The notes beneath the pieces were generated by a model, which saw only the letters and a list, made by a program, of their open reading frames with translations, ran no database searches and was not told where the DNA came from. 27,953 bases of DNA from Candidatus Scatomorpha stercorigallinarum. GTDB taxonomy: Bacteria > Bacillota_A > Clostridia > Oscillospirales > Oscillospiraceae. The position numbers and the translations under genes are program-made. Location: the NCBI GenBank assembly GCA_018713375.1, contig DVOV01000065.1:1-27953 (forward strand). The letters are read 5' to 3'. Positions 21,150 through 27,953 of the stretch are shown piece after piece. The first letter of the stretch is position 1, and each line of letters starts with the position of its first letter.

Positions 21150-22436
21150 ATGAAACAGCTGTTTCGCGGCGGCATCCACCCGGACGGGCACAAGGACATG
21201 TCGCGCGGCGGCGCGCCTGTCGTGGTCCCCGCACCGGAGACGGTCGTCATACCTCTCTGCCAGCACATCGGCTCTGCCTGCAAGCCGCTCGTAGCGGTGG
21301 GCGACAGCGTGCTGATGGGGCAGAAGATCGGCGACGGCGACGGCCGCAGCTCGCCCGTGCACTCCACCGTCTCCGGCAAGGTGACCGCCATCGAGGAGCA
21401 CGAAGTCCCCGGCGGCGGAAAGGTCCCCAGCGTCGTCATCAAGAACGACTTCAAGGACACGAAGGCCGAGATGAAGGGCGCCGCCAACTGGGAGAGCCTG
21501 GACGCCAAGGCCATTGCTGATATCGTCCGCGAGTGCGGCATCGTCGGCATGGGCGGCGCCGCCTTCCCCACCAACTCCAAGATAGCCTCCACCGCCGGCA
21601 AGACCAGGGACGTGCTCATCAACGCCTGCGAGTGCGAGCCCTATATCACCAGCGACGACACCATCATGTGCCAGGACCCGGCGGCCGTCATCGGCGGCGC
21701 GCGCCTGCTGGCCAAGGTGCTGCGCGCTGAAAAGAGCATCATCGCCGTCGAGGACAACAAGCCCGAGGCTGTCGAGGCCCTGAAGGCCGAGGCAGGCGAC
21801 GACCCGCTCATCGAGATCCGCGTGCTGCCCACGCGCTATCCCCAGGGCGCGAAAAAGCAGCTCATCCTGGCCGTCACCGGCAAGGAAGTCGCCCCCGGCG
21901 CGCGCAGCGGCGCGCTCTTCAACGTCACCACCACCGCCAATGTGTACCGCGCCGTCACCCAGGGCCAGCCCCTGCTGGGGAAGATCGTCACCGTCACCGG
22001 CGACGGCGCCAACGAGCCGAAAAACATGCTCGTGCGCATCGGCACCAGCTTCGCCGACGTGGTCAAGGCCGCGGGCGGCATCAAGGAAGAGACGCAGAAG
22101 GTCATCGCCGGCGGCCCCATGATGGGCAAGGCGGTGGGCAACCTGAACGTCCCCGTGGTCAAGGGCACCAACGCCATCCTCTGCTTCACCAAGCTGAGCG
22201 AGGCTTCGAGCGACCCTGTCTGCATCCGCTGCGGCAAGTGCGTCGATGTCTGTCCGATGCAGCTCCAGCCCCTCTACCTCTACCGCTACGCCAGGGCAGA
22301 AGATAAGGAGATGCTCAACGAGTATTACCTCAACGACTGCATGGAGTGCGGCTGCTGCTCGTTCGTCTGCCCCGGCAAGCTCCCGCTTACCGAGACCTTC
22401 GTGCAGGCAAAACACATGCTGAAGGGAGGAAAATGA
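21150..22436 (+). CDS. rnfC: RnfC, NADH-linked Fe-S/flavin subunit
   Basis: A 428-residue peripheral subunit on the cytoplasmic side of Rnf-type complexes, where NAD(H) and FMN are bound. The N-terminal barrel-sandwich motif GGIHPDGHKDMS is followed by the Rossmann-like IVGMGGAAFPTNSKI (near 131-145) and NACECEPYIT. A SLBB domain follows. Two [4Fe-4S] motifs close the protein: CIRCGKCVDVCP (Cys358/361/364/368) and CMECGCCSFVCP (Cys397/400/403/407). Length is normal for Clostridia. GAGGTG precedes the ATG. Its stop overlaps the rnfD start (ATGA). In this operon no RnfB is present to supply ferredoxin electrons. Confidence 0.93.
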   Translation: MKQLFRGGIHPDGHKDMSRGGAPVVVPAPETVVIPLCQHIGSACKPLVAVGDSVLMGQKIGDGDGRSSPVHSTVSGKVTAIEEHEVPGGGKVPSVVIKNDFKDTKAEMKGAANWESLDAKAIADIVRECGIVGMGGAAFPTNSKIASTAGKTRDVLINACECEPYITSDDTIMCQDPAAVIGGARLLAKVLRAEKSIIAVEDNKPEAVEALKAEAGDDPLIEIRVLPTRYPQGAKKQLILAVTGKEVAPGARSGALFNVTTTANVYRAVTQGQPLLGKIVTVTGDGANEPKNMLVRIGTSFADVVKAAGGIKEETQKVIAGGPMMGKAVGNLNVPVVKGTNAILCFTKLSEASSDPVCIRCGKCVDVCPMQLQPLYLYRYARAEDKEMLNEYYLNDCMECGCCSFVCPGKLPLTETFVQAKHMLKGGK

Positions 22437-23413
22437 GCGTGAATCTCACTGTTTCCGCCGCGCCCCATATCCGCGGCAAAGATAACACCCGCCGGCTCAT
22501 GCTGGACGTGCTGATAGCGCTGGCCCCGGCCCTCATCGCGGCGGTGTACTTCTACGGCGAAAGGGCGCTCGTCCTCACCGTCATCTCCGTGGCGGCCTGC
22601 GTCGTGTGCGAGGCCCTCATCTGCCTTGTCATGCGCCGCCCGGTCTCCGTGGGCGACCTCTCCGCCGTTGTCACCGGCGTGCTGCTGGCCTTCTCCGTGC
22701 CGCACAGCTGCCCCTACTGGGCGCTCGTCGCGGGCGACGCCTTTGCCATCATCGTGGTGAAGGGCCTCGTCGGCGGCCTGGGGCAGAACGTGTTCAACCC
22801 CGCCCTGGCGGGCCGCGCGTTCATGATGCTCCTCTGGCCCAGCACCATCACCCGCTATGGCTACACCTATGTGGCCCCCTTTGAGTTCGGCACCGCCGAC
22901 ATCGTCGCTTCCAGCACCCCGCTGCAGACCATGGCCCGCTCCACCCTGCCCGACGTGAGCATCTTCGACATGCTCCTCGGCAACGGCGTGCTCGGCTGCA
23001 TCGGCGAGGTCTGCAACCTGGCGCTGCTCATCGGCCTGGCCTGGCTGCTCTACCGCAAGGTCATCTCCTGGCGCATCCCCGTCGCCTATCTGGGCGCCGT
23101 GGCGGTGCTCACGCTGGTCTTCAGCAAGGGCGACGACGCCCTGGCCTGGATGCTCTACAGCGTCCTCGGCGGCGGCGTGATGCTCGGCGCCATCTTCATG
23201 GCCACCGACTATGCCACCAGCCCCACCCTGCCCGTCGCGCAGCTCGTCTACGGCATCGGCTGCGGCGTGCTGACGGTCGTGATACGTTACTTCGGCATCT
23301 TCCCGGAGGGCGTGACCTATGCCATACTCATCATGAACGCCTGCGCCTGGGCGTTTGACAAGGCATTCCCCATCAGACGCTTCGGCGTCGTGAAAGGAGG
23401 CGCCGGGAAATGA
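22433..23413 (+). CDS. rnfD: RnfD, membrane flavoprotein subunit
   Basis: A 326-residue polytopic membrane protein of the RnfD/NqrB family that passes electrons across the membrane through flavins. Family features are SAAPHIRGKDNT at the N-terminus, the GGLGQNVFNPALAGRAF stretch (near 115-131) and the late FMATDYATSP loop. The covalent FMN site, usually SGATPL, reads ASSTPL (Asp156, Thr162), so the acceptor Thr-Pro-Leu is kept but Gly-Ala are changed. The ATG overlaps the rnfC stop and has GGGAGG upstream. Longer in-frame starts would overlap rnfC by 90 bases without a ribosome site. Confidence 0.92.
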   Translation: MSVNLTVSAAPHIRGKDNTRRLMLDVLIALAPALIAAVYFYGERALVLTVISVAACVVCEALICLVMRRPVSVGDLSAVVTGVLLAFSVPHSCPYWALVAGDAFAIIVVKGLVGGLGQNVFNPALAGRAFMMLLWPSTITRYGYTYVAPFEFGTADIVASSTPLQTMARSTLPDVSIFDMLLGNGVLGCIGEVCNLALLIGLAWLLYRKVISWRIPVAYLGAVAVLTLVFSKGDDALAWMLYSVLGGGVMLGAIFMATDYATSPTLPVAQLVYGIGCGVLTVVIRYFGIFPEGVTYAILIMNACAWAFDKAFPIRRFGVVKGGAGK

Positions 23414-24900
23414 ATGACGCCATGAAAAAGCTCCTTATCCCCGTCGCTGTCATCCTCGTCGCCGCTCTGGTGCTCTTCGCGGCCACCGCCGGCCTTGCCG
23501 GCACCGCCTCCGCCAACGAGCAGGCCAAGCTGGACGAGATACTCGGCTACATGATCCCCGGCGGCGGCGAGTACGCCGAGGAGGAATACACCGGCTCCAA
23601 CAGCAGCATCACCGGCGTCTACCGCGGTGAGAAGGGCGTCGTGGTGGAGATGGTCGTCGGCGGCTTTGCCAACGACATCCACATGCTCGTCGCCGTCCGC
23701 AACGACGGCACCGTCACCGGCGTCAGCATCCTTGACTCCCACGAGACCTACGGCCTCGGCCAGGAAGCCAAGGGCGATTGGGACTTCCTCATCGACATGC
23801 TGAACAGCCAGGGCGACCTCGCCGTGAACAGCAACATCGACTCCATCACCGGCGCTACCATCACCTCCTCCGCCGTTGTCAGCGCCGTCAACGCCGCCAG
23901 CCAGTTCGTGCTCGACAGCGCGGCCGCTTCCGGCCCGCTCACCGGCACGGCGGACGGCTTCATGGGCCCCATCACCGTTGAGGTCACCATGGACGGCGAC
24001 ACCATCACCGGAGTCACCGTCGTCTCCAACAGCGAGACCCCCAGCATCGCCGGCAACGCCCTTGAGCAGATCCCGGCGGCCATCGTCGCGGCCAACAGCG
24101 CCGATGTCGATATCGTGGCCGGCGCCACCTTCACCAGCAACGGCATCATCAACGCCGTCAAGAACGCCATCTCCGGCTCTTCCCCGGCCGCCGAGCCCGA
24201 GGAGACTGAGGAGCCCGAGGACGACACGCCGCAGGCTGTCGAGGCCGCCGAGGCCTATCAGGGCTTCGGCCTCAGCAACACCGTGCGCATGGGCCCCGGC
24301 GAGGACGACACCGGCACCCCCGTTTACAGCATCAACCAGGTGTTTGCCAACGTCATCTTTGACGGCGAAGGCAAGATACTGGAGATCTACGTCGATCAGC
24401 TGGAGTATGCCACGCCCAACTATGACGGCGCCGAGATGCCGCACTTCAGCGGCTGGCCCGGCCAGGGCGGCTACAACAACGACTCCGACCACGACGCCGT
24501 CGTCGATGGCGTCACTCCCGACACCGAGGAGCAGTTCACCTCCGAGGTCGAGGGCTGGGTCACCAAGCGCGACCGCGGCGACACCTATGTCATGGGCACC
24601 GGCACCTGGCACGAGCAGATGGACGCCTTCCAGGAGCTCTTCATCGGCATGACCGTCGACGAGGTCCAGGAGTGGTTCGACAAGTACTGCTCCGACGCCA
24701 ACGGCCGTCCTCTCAAGGAGGGCAGCGAGGCCGAAGGCGACGCCGAGAAGTACGCCGCCCTCTCCGACGAGGAGAAGGAGATGCTCGTCGATGTCACCTC
24801 TTCCGCCACCATGAGCCTCAACGACAGCCACGGCAACATCCTTGCCGCCATCCTCGATTCCTTCGAGGATCAGGTGCCGGTGGACATCACCGTGGGCTGA
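23410..24900 (+). CDS. rnfG: Enlarged RnfG with two FMN_bind sites and an extra domain
   Basis: A 496-residue membrane-anchored (helix about 8-30) extracytoplasmic subunit, more than twice the usual RnfG length of about 200. FMN_bind domain 1 ends in DSITGATITSS (Asp144, Thr150), a textbook ApbE target. Domain 2 ends in DIVAGATFTS (Asp234, Thr240). After an acidic linker (about 256-280), a third domain (about 284-496) matches each repeat of the 18751 lipoprotein: W-x-TKRD, DTYVMG, WHEQMDAF and GMT are in the same order. It ends in DVTSSATMS (Asp461, Thr467). AAGGAGG is 9 bases upstream and the start overlaps the rnfD stop. It could be a three-flavin wire leading electrons outward from RnfD. 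Confidence 0.85.
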   Translation: MNDAMKKLLIPVAVILVAALVLFAATAGLAGTASANEQAKLDEILGYMIPGGGEYAEEEYTGSNSSITGVYRGEKGVVVEMVVGGFANDIHMLVAVRNDGTVTGVSILDSHETYGLGQEAKGDWDFLIDMLNSQGDLAVNSNIDSITGATITSSAVVSAVNAASQFVLDSAAASGPLTGTADGFMGPITVEVTMDGDTITGVTVVSNSETPSIAGNALEQIPAAIVAANSADVDIVAGATFTSNGIINAVKNAISGSSPAAEPEETEEPEDDTPQAVEAAEAYQGFGLSNTVRMGPGEDDTGTPVYSINQVFANVIFDGEGKILEIYVDQLEYATPNYDGAEMPHFSGWPGQGGYNNDSDHDAVVDGVTPDTEEQFTSEVEGWVTKRDRGDTYVMGTGTWHEQMDAFQELFIGMTVDEVQEWFDKYCSDANGRPLKEGSEAEGDAEKYAALSDEEKEMLVDVTSSATMSLNDSHGNILAAILDSFEDQVPVDITVG

Positions 24901-24917
24901 GTAAGGAGGGTGAGATA

Positions 24918-25361
24918 ATGAAAGCTGTATCCTATAAGCTCAATACTGTGCTCGCGGCCATAGTCGGGCTCGCCTGCCTGGTCATCGTGCTGATGCGCGC
25001 CTTCGCGCCCTACACGGTGCTGCCGCTGGTCGATATCCCCAACCTCGCCGCCGTCTCCATCGCCGCCCTGGTCGTGGAGTGCTACCTGAACGGCAAGGCG
25101 CGTCCCGTCCGCTGCTGGACGATGACGGCCGTGCTGGCTCTGCTGACCTTCTGGCTGCTGCCCTGGGCGGCCGGCCTCACGAATGCCGCCGGCGCCCTGC
25201 GCGTTGGCGTCATCGGCGCGCTGCTGTTCACGGTGCTGACCTTCATGTTCACCGGCATCAGCGACCGCCTGTCCTCCGGCAAATGCGGCATCGTTGCCCC
25301 GCTTTTCACCGGCGCGGTGCTCTACCTCGCCTGCCAGGGCTTCATGAGCATACTGCTGTAA
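24918..25361 (+). CDS. Unknown polytopic membrane protein closing the rnf-like operon
   Basis: A 147-residue, very hydrophobic protein with four or five membrane segments (about 8-28, 34-55, 66-86, 94-113, 124-146). I do not recognise its family. It stands where rnfE or rnfA usually follow rnfG, but lacks their cysteine signatures (GxCP and NC); its cysteines are 20, 55, 66, 123 and 139. AAGGAGG lies 8 bases before the ATG. It follows rnfG by 17 bases and is followed by a terminator, so it belongs to the complex's operon and may be an added membrane subunit. That role is an inference. Confidence 0.75.
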   Translation: MKAVSYKLNTVLAAIVGLACLVIVLMRAFAPYTVLPLVDIPNLAAVSIAALVVECYLNGKARPVRCWTMTAVLALLTFWLLPWAAGLTNAAGALRVGVIGALLFTVLTFMFTGISDRLSSGKCGIVAPLFTGAVLYLACQGFMSILL

Positions 25362-25380
25362 GCCGGGCGCAAACCCAATA

Positions 25381-25412
25381 AAAAATCCCTCCGCTGTTGC
25401 GGAGGGATTTTT
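25381..25412. terminator. Bidirectional terminator ending the rnf-like operon
   Basis: A perfect 14-bp stem AAAAATCCCTCCGC/GCGGAGGGATTTTT (25381-25394 with 25399-25412), loop TGTT, with T runs on both strands, lies between convergent genes. Confidence 0.93.
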
Positions 25413-25430
25413 CTATGCCCCTTAGGGCCT

Positions 25431-26822
25431 TTATTTCGCGCTGTAGGCCGCCAGCATTGCCTTGTAGGTCATGTAGCAGTCGTACTTGGAGACGACCTCA
25501 AATGGCGCGTGCATGCTCAGCACGGGCACGCCGGCATCGATGGTGTCGATGTTGCGGTTGGCCATGTACATGGCAACGGTGCCTCCGCCGCCCTGGTCGA
25601 CCTTGCCAAGCTCGCACATCTGCCACTGCACCCCGTTTTCGTCCAGGATGCGGCGCATATAGGCAACCAGTTCGGCGGGGGCGTCGCTGGTGCCGGCCTT
25701 GCCGCGGGAGCCGGTGAACTTGTTCAGGCCCACGCCGTAGTTCACGCGGGCGGCGTTGCGCTTCTCGCAGACGTCCGGCCAGCTGGGGTCGAAGGCCGCG
25801 GTGACGTCGGCGGAAACGCACATGCTGCGGGCGAAGCAGTCGATGAGGCTCACGCCCTGCTGCTCGCAGAGGCGGCTGACGAACCACTCGAAAGCCTGGC
25901 TCTTCATGCCGGAGACGCCGTCGGAGCCAGTCTCCTCCTTGTCGGCGAGGATGCAGATGCAGGTGCGCTCAGGCTCCTCAACGTCGAAGATAGCGCGCAG
26001 CTCGGCGTAGGCGCAGACGCGGTCGTCGTGGCCGTAGCCGCCGATGAGGCTGCGGTCGAGGCCGATATCGCGCACATCGAAGCCCGGCACGGCGTAGAGC
26101 TCGGCGGAGATGAAGTCCTCCTCCGTGATGCCGTAGCGGCTGTTGAGGATGCTCATGACGGCCAGCTTCACGCGGTCGCTGCCGTCGTCCGCGTAGGGCA
26201 CAGAGCCGATGAGGATGTTCAGGTTCTCGCCGGGGATGGCCTCTGCGAGGGTTTTTTTCATCTGGTCGGCGGCCAGGTGCGGCAGCAGATCGTTGACCAC
26301 CAGCTGCGGGTCGTCCTTATCGCGGCCGATGACCACATCCACGACCTCGCCGTCCTTCTTCACCACCACGCCGTGCAGCTCCAGGGGGATGGCCGTCCAC
26401 TGGTACTTCTTGATGCCGCCGTAGTAGTGCGTCTTGAAATAGGCCATCTCCGTGTCCTCATAGAGGGGGATCTGCTTCAGGTCAAGGCGCGGGGAATCGA
26501 CGTGCGCGGCGGCGATGACCAGGCCCTCGGCGGCGCTCTTCTTGCCGATGACGGCCAGCATCAGCGCCTTGCCGCGGTTGGAGAACCACACCTTGTCGCC
26601 TGTTTTGAGCTCCATGCCGGGCACGTACTCCACGAAACCCTCGCGCTCGGCCAGGGCCACGGCCTCGTTCACGGCCTCGCGCTCCGTGCGCGCGTCGTTC
26701 AGATAGGCCTTGTAGCCCTCGCAGTAGCTTTCCACCTTGCCGGCTTCCTCGCTGCTGAGGTGGTCGTAGCCGTTTTTCGGCTGGTAAAAGAGCTCGTCGC
26801 GGTAGTCTTTCTTTTCTTCCAT
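25431..26822 (-). CDS. apeA: M18 family aminopeptidase
   Basis: A 463-residue cytoplasmic zinc aminopeptidase of family M18, which removes N-terminal residues from peptides. Metal and catalytic motifs are AHVDSPRLD (His107), GHDDR (264-268), DKEETGSDG (Glu296/Glu297), SADVTAAFDP, GGGGT and, near the C-terminus, VLSMHAPFE. Length matches the family (about 430-470). The start lies 1 base after the CoaE stop, with an AAAGGTGAT ribosome site inside coaE, so the two are co-expressed. It ends next to a bidirectional terminator. Nothing unusual is seen. Confidence 0.94.
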   Translation of the reverse strand: MEEKKDYRDELFYQPKNGYDHLSSEEAGKVESYCEGYKAYLNDARTEREAVNEAVALAEREGFVEYVPGMELKTGDKVWFSNRGKALMLAVIGKKSAAEGLVIAAAHVDSPRLDLKQIPLYEDTEMAYFKTHYYGGIKKYQWTAIPLELHGVVVKKDGEVVDVVIGRDKDDPQLVVNDLLPHLAADQMKKTLAEAIPGENLNILIGSVPYADDGSDRVKLAVMSILNSRYGITEEDFISAELYAVPGFDVRDIGLDRSLIGGYGHDDRVCAYAELRAIFDVEEPERTCICILADKEETGSDGVSGMKSQAFEWFVSRLCEQQGVSLIDCFARSMCVSADVTAAFDPSWPDVCEKRNAARVNYGVGLNKFTGSRGKAGTSDAPAELVAYMRRILDENGVQWQMCELGKVDQGGGGTVAMYMANRNIDTIDAGVPVLSMHAPFEVVSKYDCYMTYKAMLAAYSAK

Positions 26823-26823
26823 T

Positions 26824-27953
26824 TCAAATCACCTTTCTGAATTCGGACTCGCAGAGCTTTGCAAAGTCCTCTTTCGACTTATCATTCACGAGCACCGCTG
26901 TGCAGCGCTCCGTGTAATAACTGTCCGGCTGCTGCGCGCCGATGCGCAGCTGTGCGTACTCCTCCGATATGCCCTCGCGCGCCACGATGCGCCTCACGCG
27001 CTCGCTGTGCGGCGCAACGACGCCGAAAGTGGCGGTGCATAGCCTGTCCGCCCCGCTCTCAAAGAGGGCCACGGCGTCGATGGCGGCCAGCGTGCCGCCC
27101 TGCATGGCCCAGCCGCGCAGCCGCCGGCGCAGCTCCTCGCTGACGAAGCCGTGCGCGATGGCGTTGAGCTCGCCCAGCGCCGCGCTGTCGGCGAATACGA
27201 CGCGCCCCAGGGCCTTGCGGTCAAGCTCGCCGCCTGCGGTATACACCGCGCCAAAACGCGCCGTCAGGGCCTCCCTGAGCTCCGCGCTGCTCCGCGTCAG
27301 CTCGTGATAGAGCTCGTCGCAGTCGATGCACAGCGCGCCCAGGCCGCGCAGCACCTCCAGCGCGGTGGTCTTGCCGGTCCCGGAACCGCCCGTGAGGCCG
27401 ATGATCTTCATCCCATCGACTAGGGCGTCCTCGATGTCCTCCGCGGGCAGCGCGCCCTGCCGCAGGATACGGAACGGCCTCTGAGCCAGGCTGATAATGG
27501 TCGATTCCCGCCCCAGGCCGCACTCGCCGCCGTCGATAACGCCCTCGATCTGCCCGTCGAAATAGCCGAGCACATCCTGCGCCGTCTTGGGGCTGGGCGC
27601 GCCGGAGGGGTTGGCCGAGGGCGCCGCCAGCGGCACGCCGCACGCGCGCAGCAGGGCGAGCGTGTCCGGGTGGTCGGGGCATCTAAGCCCCACGGTCTCG
27701 CCCCCCGCGCGGACGATTTCCGGCACAACAGGCTTGGATTTCAATATTATGGTGAGCGGCCCGGGCCAGAATTTCTCCGCCAACAGCTTCGATTGCGGCG
27801 GCACATCTTCGCAGTAGCGCTCCATGGCCTCCGGTCCCGGCACCATCAGCGAGAGCGGCTTCACCTCCGGCCGGCCCTTGACCTCATAGATGCGCTCCAC
27901 GGCCTGCACATCCGTGCCGTCGCCGGCCAGGCCGTATACCGTCTCCGTGGGCA
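26824..27953 (-). CDS. tsaC-coaE: TsaC/Sua5-type synthase fused to dephospho-CoA kinase (5' partial)
   Basis: One uninterrupted frame reads from the window edge through two enzymes. The first is an L-threonylcarbamoyladenylate synthase (YrdC/TsaC), starting inside PTETVYGLAGD and continuing with KGRPEVKPLSLMV, WPGPLTIILK and PLAAPSANPSG; it makes the intermediate for tRNA t6A. After ILRQGALPAED, the frame runs without a stop into MKIIGLTGGSGTGKTT at 27411, the P-loop of dephospho-CoA kinase. That enzyme's last-step CoA motifs (CDELYHELT, IDAVALFES, LRIGAQ) follow over 195 residues. No ribosome site precedes the internal ATG. About 30-40 N-terminal residues lie outside the window. Separate translation from the internal ATG remains possible. 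Confidence 0.85.
   Translation of the reverse strand, partial: PTETVYGLAGDGTDVQAVERIYEVKGRPEVKPLSLMVPGPEAMERYCEDVPPQSKLLAEKFWPGPLTIILKSKPVVPEIVRAGGETVGLRCPDHPDTLALLRACGVPLAAPSANPSGAPSPKTAQDVLGYFDGQIEGVIDGGECGLGRESTIISLAQRPFRILRQGALPAEDIEDALVDGMKIIGLTGGSGTGKTTALEVLRGLGALCIDCDELYHELTRSSAELREALTARFGAVYTAGGELDRKALGRVVFADSAALGELNAIAHGFVSEELRRRLRGWAMQGGTLAAIDAVALFESGADRLCTATFGVVAPHSERVRRIVAREGISEEYAQLRIGAQQPDSYYTERCTAVLVNDKSKEDFAKLCESEFRKVI

Noticed and set aside
17766..25361. Hidden rnfA, rnfB or rnfE genes within the operon
   Set aside because: All spaces are filled by the listed genes. No further Fe-S ferredoxin-like (RnfB) or RnfA/E-like membrane protein is encoded, and a terminator follows at 25381.
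27405..27420. Frameshift or missed stop between TsaC and CoaE
   Set aside because: The codons across the junction read smoothly in one frame, and both sides keep their motifs in that frame; nothing in the sequence indicates an error, though it cannot be excluded without other genomes.

Overview
The window is very GC-rich DNA with dense, mostly operonic coding on both strands. It has Firmicutes hallmarks (mini-RNase III next to RqcH, a SpoIIIE/FtsK-type translocase, a Gx-transporter/NusG-domain-II pair, Clostridia-type Rnf proteins, DUF4867 and DUF6132 families). Together these suggest a high-GC anaerobic member of the Clostridia, probably of the Oscillospiraceae type. The placement is inferred from gene families; no rRNA or tRNA is present to confirm it.

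Layout. (1) 1-6250 is a carbohydrate island. A fucose-permease-like MFS transporter on the + strand converges on a minus-strand set: AraC regulator, xylulokinase, DUF4867 protein and an L-fucose/L-arabinose-isomerase-family enzyme. A perfect palindrome lies just upstream of xylB. (2) 6263-7108 is a DUF3298/RsiV-like lipoprotein. (3) 7229-10822 is a thiol-redox island: trxA plus a single-domain rhodanese, a small membrane protein, a Crp/Fnr regulator, and a DUF6132-CcdA-TlpA operon. A GTGA-type palindrome sits at about -41 from the predicted trxA start. (4) 10822-17536 is a minus-strand housekeeping operon read as uppP, ftsK, methyltransferase, GNAT, mrnC, rqcH. (5) 17576-25412, divergent from it, is one + strand operon: NusG-II protein, Gx transporter, two-repeat lipoprotein, ApbE flavin transferase, RnfC, RnfD, an enlarged RnfG, and a small polytopic membrane protein. 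(6) 25431-27953 carries an M18 aminopeptidase and a TsaC-CoaE fusion cut by the window edge.

The most interesting region is (5). It looks like an Rnf-derived extracytoplasmic electron-transfer chain without RnfA, RnfB or RnfE. RnfC could take electrons from NADH, RnfD carry them across the membrane, and RnfG pass them to the lipoprotein, with flavins attached by the co-encoded ApbE. RnfG (496 residues) has two FMN_bind-type sites plus a C-terminal domain. That same domain occurs twice in the lipoprotein. All of these carry an Asp-x5-Thr flavinylation-like motif, giving up to six candidate flavin sites including RnfD. The NusG-II/Gx pair at the head recalls the eetA/eetB genes of Gram-positive flavin-based extracellular electron transfer loci. 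The function is inferred; the gene content, repeats and motifs are read directly from the sequence.
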